Shown here: piece after piece, positions 13,845-26,631 of the stretch | Layout of the letters: each line of letters begins with the position of its first letter | Numbering within the stretch: position 1 is the first letter of the stretch | Origin: Apodemus sylvaticus | Taxonomy: Eukaryota > Chordata > Mammalia > Rodentia > Muridae | NCBI RefSeq assembly: GCF_947179515.1 | Contig: NC_067473.1 | Location: forward strand, 106,841,282-106,905,281 | Direction of reading: 5' to 3' | DNA length: 64,000 nt | Translations under genes and position numbers: made by a program | Notes under the pieces: model-generated | Told to the model about the DNA's origin: nothing | What the model saw: the letters and a program-made list of their open reading frames with translations, nothing else | The model's database searches: none

Positions 13845-14880
13845 TCCCGTATGCTACATGGGAGGGAACTTGGGAAGTGGAGGAGGGAACAACTGGGAAT
13901 TACCTAGGAGAAAGAGGTTATGAAGGCCTTAGGTGCTGAAAGAGATATGTGCTGGCTTTTTTGATATTAAACAGCCAGGTCATTCAGATTCCTCTTTAGG
14001 TATCCAACAGATAAAGGCACCATGTGCGAGAAGAATGAAGAAGCACCCTTTCATGCCCAGCACTGTCAGGGATAGTTAAATGGGCTCAGAAGTAATAGCT
14101 CCTCTATTTAAAGTATTGAATATTGTCAAGAAAGAAAGCAAGGGTGGTTTGTAGCTCTTAAACCCTGGATCAAAATGTGGGATTCCAGGTGCCTTGCTTA
14201 GAGGTTCCAGTGTCTTGCTGTGTAAGCCTAGCCAAGGTCTTAACCTCTATACATAACCCAGCATGTGGTATGAAAGGGATACTTACCTCATTCATTGTGG
14301 AACATTCATTATTGTTGTAACAGCAACAAAATTTTTACTATTGATTTTGGCACCCAAAGGTGGGTTGTGTAAATGGCATGATTGAAAAGATAAGCCAATA
14401 ATCAATGCTCATTTCTAACTTTAGAATTAATTCTTAAATTTTCTTAATATTCTTCTTGCTGTTCGGTTTTTGTCTTCTTTTGTTTTTACATTGCTATCAA
14501 TTATATTATGTATCTTCACTGGGCCTATAAAGCCTACTTTCAAAAAAATAGAGGAAAATCAAAGGTAAAATTCTTACAGTTCCCACATTTTCTGTACATT
14601 CCTGCTCAGATACATGTGGTTCAGAGGATAACTGCCTGATCAAACATTCTTGAAGTAGACAATTCTGTTCTATGAGTAGGACTTTAATGTCTATGCCAGT
14701 TTTATCTTAGTCAAGATGAAGCAAAGTGTGAGAGAACTATAATTTTTTCAAATGATAACTTAGAAATATAGGAATGTAAAATACTACAAGTTTATGAAGT
14801 AGTAACTGTTTAAAGAAAATGTGTGGTACTGAAAACCAAGTCCTGTTTAAAATAGAAGGCAGTGCTGCTTCTGCTCAGGG

Positions 14881-15081
14881 CAGTGGATAAAAAAATGTGG
14901 ACCATGAACCCTTTAGGGGTCACAGATCAGATATCCTGCATAATGGATATTTATGTTATAATTTATAACAGTAAGATCAAACTTCTGAAGTGCCAACCAA
15001 ATGATTTTATGACTGTGGGTCACTACTGTATGAAAAAAATGTATTAAAGGGTGCAGCTCTAGAAAAGTTGAGAACCACTTG
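14881..15081 (+). mobile_element. Non-autonomous hAT-type DNA transposon, URR1-like
   Basis: The right end reads GTTGAGAACCACTTG and the left end starts CAGTGG, as in the terminal inverted repeats of rodent URR1. Internal blocks (CCCTTTAGGGGTCACAGATCAG, ATTTATGTTATAATTTATAACAGTA, GGGTCACTACTGTATGA) follow its order as I remember it. About 200 bp, non-coding. Confidence 0.7.
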
Positions 15082-18000
15082 TAGTGGACTACACGAAAAT
15101 CAAAAGTTTGTACAGAAAATATGCTAGCAATCAGTACAATTCAAAATAATAACTTTTAGATTGCCAAAGCCTGTTTGTATATGCAAATAAACTATCAATT
15201 TTTTTATTTTAAATCAGTGTATTTAAATTTCTAATTTTTTTATTTACCACTTATATGTGTATTACAAAAATTACAATATACAATTATGTAATGTAGCCAG
15301 GAAGTTACTAAATTTGAATTAATGATAGAGTTAGCAACATCCTCAGCTTCAAAACTAGCGTTGGGGACCTTTAAACAAACTTCTTTAAAGAATTCAAGAG
15401 GACACCTAAGAAAAAATTGCCAAGTGTATATGTATAAGGAAATTTTCTCACATCTGACAGTCTCCTTGTGTTAGAGAAATCAAGGATACTCTAAGTATAT
15501 TTTCCTTGTTGTAGTAATGTGTTTCCATTTTATAAAATTATATGAATGAATTCAAATTCAGCATACAATAGCATCTTGAAACTAATGGCCCTATGAAGTT
15601 TTACTCTTAGTTTCTACATAGTGAATCATTGATTAGTTGGCTTATCTTAGCTACTTTTAATAATTTGTAACATGCCACTGGTTTTACATATTAAGCATTG
15701 CCTGATTTTTTTCCTATTTGTAGAAAATATAGTAGTCAAGTATGACTGTTATTTTCAGAGATGATTATGAAATCTTAGAAATTTGAGCCATCTCATATGT
15801 TTTAACATTAAAGGTCATAAAGATCAATGATGCAATTGCCCATTTTCCAATAAACATCTTAAGATTTTTGACTACGCAATAAAGAAGTTCCAATTCTATA
15901 CCATTACAGTAAAAGAACAAAAATTGGGTTAAGTAGTTTTAAAATATGGAAATAGAACACATGGAAGTTAGACTATAATTTGTAAGTATTTCTTATTAGC
16001 TGCCTATGGATAACTTGAAAATGAAAAATGTCTTCAGGAACCCAATGCAAAACTAGGCTGCATCAAAAAGATGCGCAGTAATAAACTGTGCTGATGTTTC
16101 AGGTGAATTTTATGTGACTGAATGTGAAAATGCCTGTAGTGATGAAATTAGATTAAAAAACAAAACAAAACAATAACTTACTGTGATGCAGGATGCAATC
16201 CAACAGTCTAGCCCTTTGACAGTGTTCATACAATTTAAATTTGACTTCAACAAAGAAGTTGTTGTATAGTTTTCATGATATTAAACAAAATGAATGAGAA
16301 AATGCTTCAAGATAAGACCTCAAGTGAATTTAAGATGGCAGGCCAGAGTTTCTGACATTACAGTTACTATGTTCATCTGAACAAAGACATATAGGGTGGC
16401 TTTAATGTCTTTGTGTTAATGAATCCAATTTAATTTCTAACACAGGAGACTGGAAAGAGAACACTGAAATGATAGGGATGTTTTTAAAGAATGATCTGCA
16501 GATGACTATACAAATTAATTGAACATGGAAAAACCAAGTCTAGGTCCACACAAGTGAACCAGTATTATTATTAAAAAAATTACCTCAAGAAGATGTCTCA
16601 ATAAACAATTACAGAAGCATGATTGAATTCCCATGTGAAGGCATAATTGTTTGTTTGTCGTACTATACTATGTCTAGAAATTAGAGCAGAAAAGAATATA
16701 TAGACATTCCTTCAAAATGAGCCAGGCTGGAACATCTTCAGGATAGTCACTCCCAGTGGCAAAATAGATTTGCCAAGGAAAGTAGATGAATGAGGTTAAG
16801 ACACAAGTTATACAGATTTAACACACAGGCTATACTGAGCAGCTTCATTATCTCCGTCAACTTCATTATCACAAGGCATCTACATAGATGAAGGTATTCA
16901 AAGAAAACTAATAAAACAAGATACACTGTTGATGATGAAAGATTTAAACTCTTAATTAAGAAAGCTTGCCTTCTAGAAAACGGGATTAAGATGAAAGATT
17001 TGAAATCCATTTATTGCCTGAAAGGAAAGTGACTCTTCAAGATTAGAGGAAGACCATGTGTTTTGAAGCTTTTCAGAGAATCTGAAATAAGAAAACTACA
17101 TATTGCCCATCCAGAAGCCTTTCCTATTTATAAGATACATGGACCATAATGTGTCACATATTTCTCTTCTAAGGGTTGTGATCAAAGCCATATTTCATAA
17201 ATCATTTAAATTAGGCTGGAGAAAGCATTTGATAAAATAATCTATAGGGACAGAATGTAGACAGCAGTAAAACACACTTGTATTTTCCGAATGCAATAAG
17301 CCAAGAGAACAATGGAGACGCAGAGGTAGCCAAGAGAAGATGCCATGCCATTCTAAGAGAGAATCCCAAACACGCCAAAAGCTGAGAAACTACATGGGAT
17401 AAGATAGAATACGCATTCTAATGAAAACATAATAGAAAGTATTCTCCACAGTAATTATTTGCTAGTAAAGAGGTAAGAGAACCAAAAGATTCTAAATTTA
17501 AGAAAGTAGAAACTATCCCATGTAAATGAAAAATAAATGTAGTGCTTTAGATTCCTGATTGCTAGTCTGTCATTGAAAAGTCAGATTACATTGGTGTATG
17601 TTCCATATGAAAGTCATCCAACACACAGGCTCATATATCTCACTAGCAGCAGACATACTGATCATTGGAACCTATAATTCTTCCCAACAAAATGATGCAT
17701 GCCAGGAGAAATTTCAAATCTATATCATGAAGACTTGCACAAACACTGATCCTGTTTAGAAAAATACTGATTTCAGAACCTTGCCAGATCTAGTGCTGAA
17801 AAGAGGCCCTCCTGTCGACATTCCTATGTTCTTGGGCATTATTAGTACTAGAAAATATACACAAAATGAACAATAAAATCTCCATGTCATCTTTAGTATA
17901 TATCATAATAGTGAGTCTCTGATTTATCTATTTACTGCTTATAGTATTTTTTAAAAAATATTTCATGTTTCCTTTAATGTTCTTTTTTCATTCAAAAAGT

Positions 18001-18854
18001 TTTGCTAGGTGGGCAAGTCAAAGTAGAAGTGAGAGGGGGGAAACTACTATAAGTTAGCAAATGAAGTACAGACTAATTATGACTATAAACTGATTGTAAC
18101 TGTGGCTAACATTGATAAATTCTATTATACAGGAGAACCAGAAACCCAGTGCTGTATTTCTATGTATTTTATCCACTGAATGCTTTGACTATGTTATTTG
18201 GTTCATGGTCAGGGAGTGAGTACACCTAAAACTACTCAGTCTCACATGTTCAAATGTATTCAAATGCTTCCCTTCACAGTGCTTATCTAAGCATTATTTT
18301 AAACTTGGTTTTGTTCATAAAACATCAAAAACCAGGGTCCTGAGTTTGCTAGCAAATGCTGAGCTATTGTATCATTGAGCTATGTAAGAGTATTCCTTTA
18401 AATATTTACAATAATGAAGAATTTGGGATACAACTTAAAAAAATCTATCAAAAGTTATCAGTCCTCAAGATTCGAATGTTCCTTATATTAATACTTGATA
18501 AGGCATTACTCCTTCCAGACATTTGTCTAAGTTTCATGGACTTTGCAAGATCTAGCCAATTATCTCCTTTCTTTCAGCTTACTCCATGAATACAGTTTCT
18601 AAGTTTCTTTTGCAAGGTATTATTAACTGGCTGTTACATAATTCTCAGAATATCACTTGAAATCTATGGCATTAGTTGATAATAGATTAAGGTGTTAATT
18701 ACTTGCTTTCCTTCTCTTAATTAGAGGCTCTCACAATAAAAAATGTCTAATACTCAAAGGAATAAGTGATGATGCTGGTAATTCTGAGACCTATATATTT
18801 TGTTTAAAGCCATTAACCCTTTCTAATCTTATAGACAATACCTCTTTGTAATAA

Positions 18855-19100
18855 TTGCTATTAATTGTCAACTTGGTAAGATCAAAAATCATCTGGGAGA
18901 TGGAACTCTGGGTATGTCACTGGGGAAGTTTCTTGATTTTTTTTTTGTTTGTTATTTGACATAGTAAGATCCATTTTAATTATGGATGAACCCACCCTCA
19001 GGTCAAGGAAACCAGCAGGGGATTAACTGGAAAAAGTGAGCAGAATCATATATTCTCTGCTTTCTTAGTGTACAGTCCTCAGGTTATTGATGCTTCTATT
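18855..19100 (+). mobile_element. 5' part of a rodent interspersed repeat (unnamed family, copy 1)
   Basis: Begins at TTGTCAACTTGG and contains ATCATCTGGGAGATGGAACT and a 'cccaccctcaggtcaaggaaaccagcaggg'-like core in the order of a common rodent element. Fragments of the same element occur at 30.45, 45.0, 47.5 and 57.3 kb. I know the consensus but not the family name with certainty. Confidence 0.45.
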
Positions 19101-19469
19101 GCCCCGATTTTCCCAACATGATAATCTCTATTTTTAACCTGTGATGTATAGTAAATCTTTTAATTTTAAATTGCTTTTATCAAGGTATTTTAATCCCAAC
19201 ATAAGAAAATAAAACCCACATGCCTCAAATTAAACAAAAATTAAGTGATTGTCCCTGTAGATGTTTAGATGATGAATATAGTAAGGACAGTAGATATAGC
19301 TCAGTCATAAACAGTCCACATAAACTAGGTCATTTTACTTGGCTCATGTTCGGCTGTTCCACATTTTTTCAAAAGACATTGCCACACAGTCCTTTGGTAT
19401 ATATAAAGTAATTCAGGATGATCAACCCCTCATCTCTCAGTGAATAATTTATTTCAATAGGCAGTATAG

Positions 19470-19735
19470 TGGCTTAAATGAAAAATGTACCTAATAGTGT
19501 TTGAATACTTTGTGCACATTTGGTAGCACTGTTTGGAGAAGTTATAGAACCTTTAGCTGGAGGAACCTTGCTACAATTAGTGCATTACTGATAGGAGCTT
19601 TGAGGGTGTGTCACCTCACCCAACTTTCTGTTCTTCCCACATGCTGCTTACATGCCTTCCCTAACAATATTGACCCTTTCTCTCATGTTGCTTTAGGCCA
19701 TGGTATTTTATTACAACAATGTACAGGCAAATGAA
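19470..19735 (+). mobile_element. MaLR-like (ORR1/MT type) LTR fragment
   Basis: Contains 'gtggcttaaatgaa', 'ttggtagcactgtttggaga' and 'gctttgagggtgtgtcacct', the block order of rodent MaLR LTRs. Heavily diverged, family uncertain. Confidence 0.4.
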
Positions 19736-20888
19736 AAAAATAGAACTTAGACAATTGATACATTGAGACCTGACATCACAGACTATATAACTAAAGAACC
19801 ACTACTTACATTGGTTCAGTGTTCCATGACCCTCAGCTTACGGCTTCTTGAATTTAGATAAACAATATACCAGGCAACTAATACCACAGATCTCTATAAT
19901 ACCCAACACCTAAGAAGAATTTTTACTTTTCCATTAAAATCTTAATTCCCTATTTCTTCAAAAATTTAAGTCGAACAGGTTATATATCATGTTAATGCCT
20001 TGCAAGAATATTTCTGAAAAAAAAGTATTTTACCTAGAAGAATTTGCGAATGAAAACCTAATACGTTGGATATACTGAGATTAATGTGAGTATAAAGTGG
20101 AAAGGAGGAATCAGAATGTAAGTACACACTGCAGTTTGCCATCATAACAGATCAGAGGTAAGACTTTGGGGAAAAGTTTACATCTTGTGACAACTCACCT
20201 TACCAATAAAATGTGTACTAGGAACTCTTTCCATTTCGTAGCTGATAGATATCTATTTGTTTTCTTACTGTGGCACAGAACATGCTCCCTGATCCAGATT
20301 TATTATCTGGAATTATCTCATTGTCTATATATATGGACAGAGAGACTGTTCATAGTTCAAGGAATGTAGGTCTTTTAAGCCTGAATACTTAATGACTCAC
20401 TGTCAAGAAGATCAGATTAAATTTTTTTGAATTGCTGTGAATTTCTTAAATGTATATTATTCTGGTCAAAAGAAATACATTAATATGTTCTAACTCCATG
20501 TGGAAATAGCAATTTAGATTTCCTGTTCCCTGTTACTGTATGATTTGATCACTGGAGATAACCAAGAATTGACTATAGCTAGAATCAAAAGCGTTTCTCC
20601 ACAAAAGAAGATACTTAAAGTACAAATCTACATGGTTAGATGTAATAGTTGTTCCAAGTACTATTTCATCCCATTACAAAATATTGTAACTTTTTTCTTA
20701 ATATTCAGGAGATACAAGCTTGCTCAAAGTGTCATCCCTATCTCAACTAGACTATATATACTACATTTTACATTTTATAAATTGTTTTATAAATCATTTT
20801 AGATCATATCGCATATACCAAAGATATAGACTCTTGTATATTGAGAAAACCAAGGGGAAATATGAAGTATGTATTTTTCTTTACATAC

Positions 20889-20895
<7 letters not shown>

Positions 20896-20933
<38 letters not shown>
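20896..20933. repeat. (TG)19 microsatellite
   Basis: Nineteen uninterrupted TG dinucleotides, a likely length-polymorphic site. Confidence 0.97.
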
Positions 20934-20936
<3 letters not shown>

Positions 20937-21093
20937 CTTTATTTACATGCTATTGTCAGGATTGATTTATAAATTATTTTTAGTTTATAGTATTCTAAAG
21001 AATATTATTCATAGATCACCATGAGTATTCATCTTTATCTTGTACCACCTGAATCTTCTAAATGCATGATTTAAAATCTGCACAGTAATAATG

Positions 21094-21290
21094 ATTGGCA
21101 AGTAGGCCAGTGAGATAGTTAGTAGGTAAACATGCTTACCACACAAGTTGGATAAACGGAGTTTGATCCCCAGTACCCACTTAAAGGTCAATGGAGAGAA
21201 CCCTTAATGGTCAATGAAGAGAAATAACTCTACAAAATTGACCTCTGGCCTCCATGCATTTGCATGACATACATATAATCACCCTACATA
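21094..21290 (+). mobile_element. B3-type SINE, diverged
   Basis: Shows a B2/B3-like start (GGCCAGTGAGATAGTTAGTAGG), a GTTTGATCCCCAGTACCCAC box and GACCTCTGGCCTCCATGCAT near the 3' part. It includes a small internal duplication around 'ggtcaatgRagag'. Confidence 0.65.
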
Positions 21291-21756
21291 TGATAATAGC
21301 TTGCAATTGTTTCCTTAGTCTCTGTACCTATAGATGAATGCAGCTCTCACACTTTATCAGAGAAGTTTCCTTGTACTGTGCTTTAACACAGAATCTCACA
21401 ATTAATCAAAGAGACAGAAAAAATATCCATGAAGTGATCAACTACAAATGAAACATCTGCATCACCACCTTCTCTAGGCTCAGGAGCCATCTTGAAAGTG
21501 AAAGTGTGTCTTATGGACATGTCAGGACTGCTGTAGTCATCAACTCATCTGCTGTGGTTACCTGTATACGATCATGCTAGTCCACTTTCCAGCATGAAGG
21601 AAAAGATCCATCAAGAGCTCCACCCCTAATTGATATGTAGGAGCTTCTGAAGGTGGGTGACTTTGTTTAAGGGAGTTGTAGATTGACTACACTCCAAGGA
21701 ATGACAACATACCCATGCATATACCACACAAAGTGGACTCGGTGGGCTATTAAAAA

Positions 21757-22026
21757 AGGAAAGAAGGATGAAAGGGAGGAAGGGAGGGAGAAAGGAAGGA
21801 AGGAAGGAAGGAAGGAAGGAAGGAAGGAAGGAAGGAAGGAAGGAAGGGAAGGAGGGAGGAAGGATGGGAGGGAGGAAGGAAGGAAGGAAGGAAGGGAAGG
21901 AGGGAGGGAGGATGGGAGGGAGGAAGTGATGGAGGAAGGGAGGGAAGGAAGGGAGGGAGGGAGGGAGGGAGGGAGGAAGGAAGGAAGGAAGGAAGGAAGG
22001 AAGGAAGGAAGGAAGGAAGGAAGGAA
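21757..22026. repeat. Polypurine tract, (GGAA)n and (GGGA)n
   Basis: About 270 bp nearly pure purine on the plus strand with only a few T interruptions. Open frames on both strands translate this repeat and are not genes. It directly precedes a B3 SINE. Confidence 0.97.
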
Positions 22027-22035
22027 AGACATAAG

Positions 22036-22225
22036 GTCTAGGGAGATGGCTCAGTAGTTGAGATCACTTAGATTAAACCCTCAGAACCCACATGATGGCT
22101 CACAACTGTAACTCCAGTTTTAGTGGATCAAATTTTGTCTTCTATCCTCATCAAGCACCAGGCAAGCAAGAGGTGCAGCCAAACATAAAGACACTCACAT
22201 GCATAAATATAATATAAATTATATA
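22036..22225 (+). mobile_element. B2/B3-type SINE
   Basis: Starts GGGAGATGGCTCAGTAGTTG and has AGAACCCACATGATGGCTCA plus a TAAATATAATA-type tail, matching the tRNA-derived B2/B3 head. Confidence 0.75.
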
Positions 22226-22249
22226 CCATTTTAAGTAAGTTTTTTGTTG

Positions 22250-22394
22250 TTTTTTTTTTAAGACACAGGGTTTTTTGGTGTAGCTCTGGCTGTCTTAGAA
22301 ATCACTCTGCAGACAAGGATAGCCTCAAATTCACAGAGAGCCACTGCCTCTGTCTCCCAAATTATGGGATTACAGGCATGTACAACAACTGGCT
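22250..22394 (-). mobile_element. B1 SINE, antisense on the plus strand
   Basis: Poly-T start, AAGACACAGGGTTTTTTGGTG, 'ctctggctgtcttagaaa' and GGGATTACAGGCATG are the reverse complement of a diverged B1. Confidence 0.85.
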
Positions 22395-22419
22395 AGCTTG
22401 CTGCTTTTTGTTTTATTTT

Positions 22420-22525
22420 TTTAAGATAAAAAGTTCAAGGACAGATATGTAAAGTGTTATATGAAGGAGTTGGTGAATATTATCCAAATATATTGTATGA
22501 AATTACCAAATAAATAATGCTACAT
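22420..22525 (+). mobile_element. Old L1 3' tail fragment
   Basis: 'ggagttggtgaatattatcc' followed by AAATATATTGTATGAAATT resembles the 3' end of rodent Lx-type L1s. Short and low confidence. Confidence 0.3.
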
Positions 22526-23022
22526 TATTTTTTTTAATTCAGGAAAGTATTTTATTATGACATGGCCTACCAAATCAATTAAGAAGTGCTCACATGGGTT
22601 CACAAAGCTTGCAACGGCATGCACAGGGCCTGCAGGGTCTGGACCAGGTCCTCTGAATATGTTATGGCTGTTAGCTCAGAGGTTCTGTGCTATTGCTAAC
22701 AGTGGAAGCGGGCGTATCTCTGACACCTTTGACTGCTCTTAAGACTCTTTTTCTCCTACTGGGCTACCTTGTCCATCCCTCACAGGAGGGATTTTTCCTC
22801 TTCTTACTGTATCTTGTTTTGTCCTATTTGACTGTTGCCTCTTGGATGTCTGCTCTTTTTTGAAGAGGAAATGGAAGGGGAGTAAATTTAGGGGATAAGG
22901 GAGGTAGGAGACAGAAGTGGAGGGAGCAGAAACTCTGATTAAGTTATATTATATGAGAGAGGAATCGATTTCTGTATAACACAATAATCAAAATGACACA
23001 TTGTTTAACACTTTGCCTCAGA

Positions 23023-23345
23023 GGTTTGAAGAATTGGCTCAGTCATTTGAAGAGAGTGCCTTACAAGAAGGAGACCTGAGTTCTATCTCCGGTGCCATGT
23101 GAAAAGCCTAGCCTTGTGGCTCGTGCCCATAACATTGCACAGGAGGGCACAAAGGCAGGCAAATTTTTGAAACTCATTGTTTGGCCACCAAACCTTGCCA
23201 AATCACTGAGCTGCTGTCTTCACAGAATACTTTTCCTCCAAAAATAAAGATAGAGAATATTTACAGAAAGACATCCAATGTTGACCTCTAGTGACAAGGA
23301 TACACACACACATGTGCAAACACCCACATGCATGCCCACAAAACA
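23023..23345 (+). mobile_element. B3-type SINE with CA-rich tail
   Basis: Contains 'gaattggctcagtcatttga', GACCTGAGTTCTATCTCCGG, 'ctcgtgcccataacattgca' and TTGACCTCTAGTGACAAGG, followed by CACACACATG tail sequence. The long form with this second half is typical of B3. Confidence 0.65.
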
Positions 23346-23760
23346 CTAGCATATATGTATACCACCATACACACATCCGCTTAAAAGGACAAAATACATG
23401 CTGGCTAAACTTTCCTCCCTTGATGATACAATACTGTCACAATTAGGAGACTTTTACCTATACTAAACTATTTTGTTTCATAAAGTTTCTCCTTCCCTCC
23501 CCTTTTCTTCTTGCTTTTTGCTTTTCCTTCCCTTTTATCTTTTTTATTTATTTTCTCAAAGCTGATGTAAAAATTTAAACAATTCCAAATTAAGGCAAGC
23601 TCATACTCAAGCTGTTAATCTCTTACATCCATTTCGTTTTTGTCATGTTTTTAACTTTCTGTTGTTTTAAAAATGTGAATTATTTATGACTGTGTTGAAC
23701 TGATTGGTTTACAATACATTTACTACACTGAAATTTAATAAGAACTGTACCATTAGATAG

Positions 23761-23820
23761 TTCAGAATTATATAAGCCAACCTAAGGCTGTTCAGAAGTG
23801 CATAAGCCAACCTAAAGGAA
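23761..23820. repeat. 30-bp tandem duplication
   Basis: Two adjacent 30-bp units beginning TTCAGAA and containing ATAAGCCAACCTAA, with a few mismatches. Confidence 0.8.
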
Positions 23821-24169
23821 ATAGATTAACAGCCAGAGAATGAGTGCATTTTAGTCAGTAGCTGTAAGGATGAGTCTCCAAAGATGTACATCTTGGACTA
23901 CTACATTTCTGTAATTTCTGACATGCTCAGAATTTTTTTTAATTTTTTTTTCATGCTCAGAATTTTTATAACACAGTATTTCCCATGATTAGTGGAGTTT
24001 TTCTTCTCCAACATTTAAAGTAAAAAACAGACATAGTAAAACAGCCCAGTTCCAGCTTATCCGTATAGAATCACATCAAATATTAGTATGCTTCTATGAT
24101 ATGCACGTGTGTGTTTATTTTAACCTATGTTCATCCTGGAAGCATAAAAGATGACTCAGATTTTCAAAC

Positions 24170-25760
24170 TCAAACTTTTCTTGGCAGCTGCAGATAATCC
24201 AAATCTCTATCGATTTGGCAGAGACTTTGAATTCCTGGTTGTTTTCATATATTTCAAAGAAAAAGCCACACTGGTGAACTTCATGTACATGGAAAACAAG
24301 TAAGATTCTTCAAATATATTTTTTTGATTATGTGTGAAAGTACAATAACATCTCCTGAAAAAATGCAGCAACTTTGTTCCAATGGATAACAAAGTAAACG
24401 TGACACAAAGCACTGGTGCAATTTTCTTGGCAAAATAATTGATAATTTCTGTGTATGGGGTCTTATATCCTTGACTTTCTGAACATTGAAGGCAGTCATT
24501 TGTGGCTATTTTGCACAATATGTATATTGCTTTTTGAACTTCTCTCCATTGTGGTTATAAGTGAAAAAGGATGAAGACTCATGTGAAAGCAGAAGTGGGG
24601 GAGACAGCAGGCTACAGATGCAGATGTGGCATCACACAGCAGTCAAGCTCGAAAACAAAAAACATGAGGTGGCCCCAAGCAGGACCATAACTGAGCAGCA
24701 TGACAGCCAATGTTCATAACGCACTTGATTCTCGATTATCATAGAGTTATTATAGCATTCCTCTAGAAGAAGCCTTCTCCCATGCAAGGACATATGATTT
24801 TTGTCAGTAAGACTCAAGGAAGGAAAAACAGGCTTCTTGAAGGTGTTCTTAATCTCAAACACCTCTGCAAATGCCAACAGTGCAAGTGATTCAAAGCCAT
24901 GATGGTTTGGACTACATCTACATAACAAAAGGACAATGGAAATGAAGCTCTGGAGGCAGTGACAGACAATGGGAACTGAGAAAGTGATGGACAGCTGCTC
25001 TGCCAGGGAAAATATTTGCCCAGATGAGGTTGATGGAGTCTGAGATCCACAAGGATACACGGAGCATCCATGTCAATCATAAGATTTAAAAAGTCACAAA
25101 TGGAAGCACATGAGGCAAGCTGAACAAAAAGCACTCAGTTTCACAGGTGCTATGGACAAATGTACACAGAAGCAGAATGGTATGAGAAACTGTACCGTCA
25201 AGGCAGAAGATAAAAGGAAGCAAGGGAGATGCAATGTTTTGATCATTTCTTGGTGAGAGAGAATTGATCATCACCAGATAGACAGAAGGACACACTGCAA
25301 GACAAGTAGCTCTTGGTTGTGGAAGAATGCTAAGGCAGGATCATTTTGGAAATGCAAAGAGGTGACTGTGCATTGGGAAGAGGCACAAAATAGCCAACTG
25401 ACTGAGCTCAAAGGTAGGACTGCACGGAACTGACTTTCCAGATGGGACCTCCATGCCAACCAGACCAGCTCTTTCCCCAGCTATTTTTTTCAGCAAGGTA
25501 AGCCACACAGGAACAGAAACAGTCAGAATTGAGGATGATTTATAAGTATCCACATAGATTTACCAAACGCTACAGTGTTGACTTTCCAAGACAACAGAAA
25601 TGATTTCAGAAGGACTTGAATATTTGCTCATATTCATCATGTTGACAGGGTTATGTTCCTGCTCATTCTGCAAGTACAGTGGCTGCATCATGGGTAGCTG
25701 GGTAAAGAACTAAAGGTGGCATGGCCACACATTGGAGCCTGCAAATCATTAAAATAAATA
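24170..25760 (-). other. Unassigned unique stretch with interrupted minus-strand frames
   Basis: Minus-strand frames at 25553-25341, 25459-25271, 25295-25086, 25134-24814, 25060-24632 and 24518-24207 overlap in a chain and are rich in hydrophobic residues. That pattern could be a decayed processed pseudogene of a membrane protein, but T-rich non-coding DNA gives the same look. No poly-A tail or target duplication was seen and I recognise no family. It is not repeat-like by eye. Confidence 0.2.
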
Positions 25761-26496
25761 GAACCTTGTGTCAAGAAAAAGGGAATGAAGGAGGAGAAGA
25801 AGCCAAGGTGAAGAACCTCAACACAAGCATTTGGAATCTTGCCAAGAAATCCCGATCCTTCTAGATATTCCTTGAACTTCTTATTTCTATGCTTTGATGG
25901 AAATGGTTTAGATAATTATATCGTTATGAAAAGAGAAATATTAGGGTGGTCTATCCAAGAATCTATAGCATTGTGTTTTGTAACTATGGACGGTTTTGGC
26001 AACAGCACATCAACTGTATCAAATTCAAACAACTGACTATTATCATGGGTTACTGATAACCTAGTATGCATTGGAACCTGATAAATGTCTCATCATCTCT
26101 AACATGTGAACCTAGTCCACATTTAGATAGGCTGGCTCCTGAACAGAGCATGAAAATCACCAGCACTAACAATGGGGAATCCAACTCACAATGAGTAAAT
26201 ATGCAATAGCCCCCAATAATTAGAATAGTCACAGCTTGGCAATGAGTTTCCAGACTATGAAATTAGTTTTCTTGTAAAGAATGGAGATTTTACAAGGCTA
26301 GTATAAACATAGGGTAATTGGAAAATCAAATTGCTCTTTGTGAGCTATTGTGAGGTCTGGAATAATGGAGATAACATTTTTTTTAAGCTGTGAATCACTG
26401 TCATTTGGTGTTTTCAGGAGTACTGTTGCCAAGAATGCTTGCCTTAGAAGTAAAGCGGTAGGAACCTGACATTCTGAAGCCAAAATCCCAGCTTAC

Positions 26497-26631
26497 CCCT
26501 GACACAATGAGCTCTCCTCCTAGATTCTGAACTTCGGCCTTCACTTTGCTGCAGATGTTAAGCTGATGGCAGTACAAGGCAATCCGCTGAAGGTAGGCTA
26601 ATAAATCCTGCTTACATGCAGAATCAGGACA
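26497..26631 (-). CDS. Ctnna2: Ctnna2 exon: actin-binding domain, before the alternative insert (45 codons)
   Basis: The exon encodes CPDSACKQDLLAYLQRIALY, then CHQLNICSKVKAEVQNLGGE and LIVSG. The acceptor is TTTTATAG before TGTCCTGAT; the donor is TCAGGG|GTAAGC. Length is 135 nt, phase 0 at both ends. LIVSG (not LVVSG) points to alpha-N. Its 3' boundary is the point where the 48-residue insert of the long neuronal isoform enters; in the short isoform this exon joins directly to the terminal exon, outside the window. The intron to the alternative exon is about 12.7 kb. Confidence 0.97.

Larger units (their letters stand above)
13788..26496 (-). other. Ctnna2: Intron between constitutive exon and alternative exon
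   Basis: 12.7 kb intron with a hAT-type element, a MaLR-like segment, a cluster of four SINEs and a polypurine tract between 21.1 and 23.4 kb, and an unassigned 1.5-kb stretch at 24.2-25.7 kb. 15.1-18.8 kb shows no recognisable repeat or gene. Confidence 0.85.

Noticed and set aside
21667..22057. 121- and 124-codon frames on opposite strands
   Set aside because: Products of the GGAA/GGGA repeat, with mirror frames on both strands and no splice or start context.
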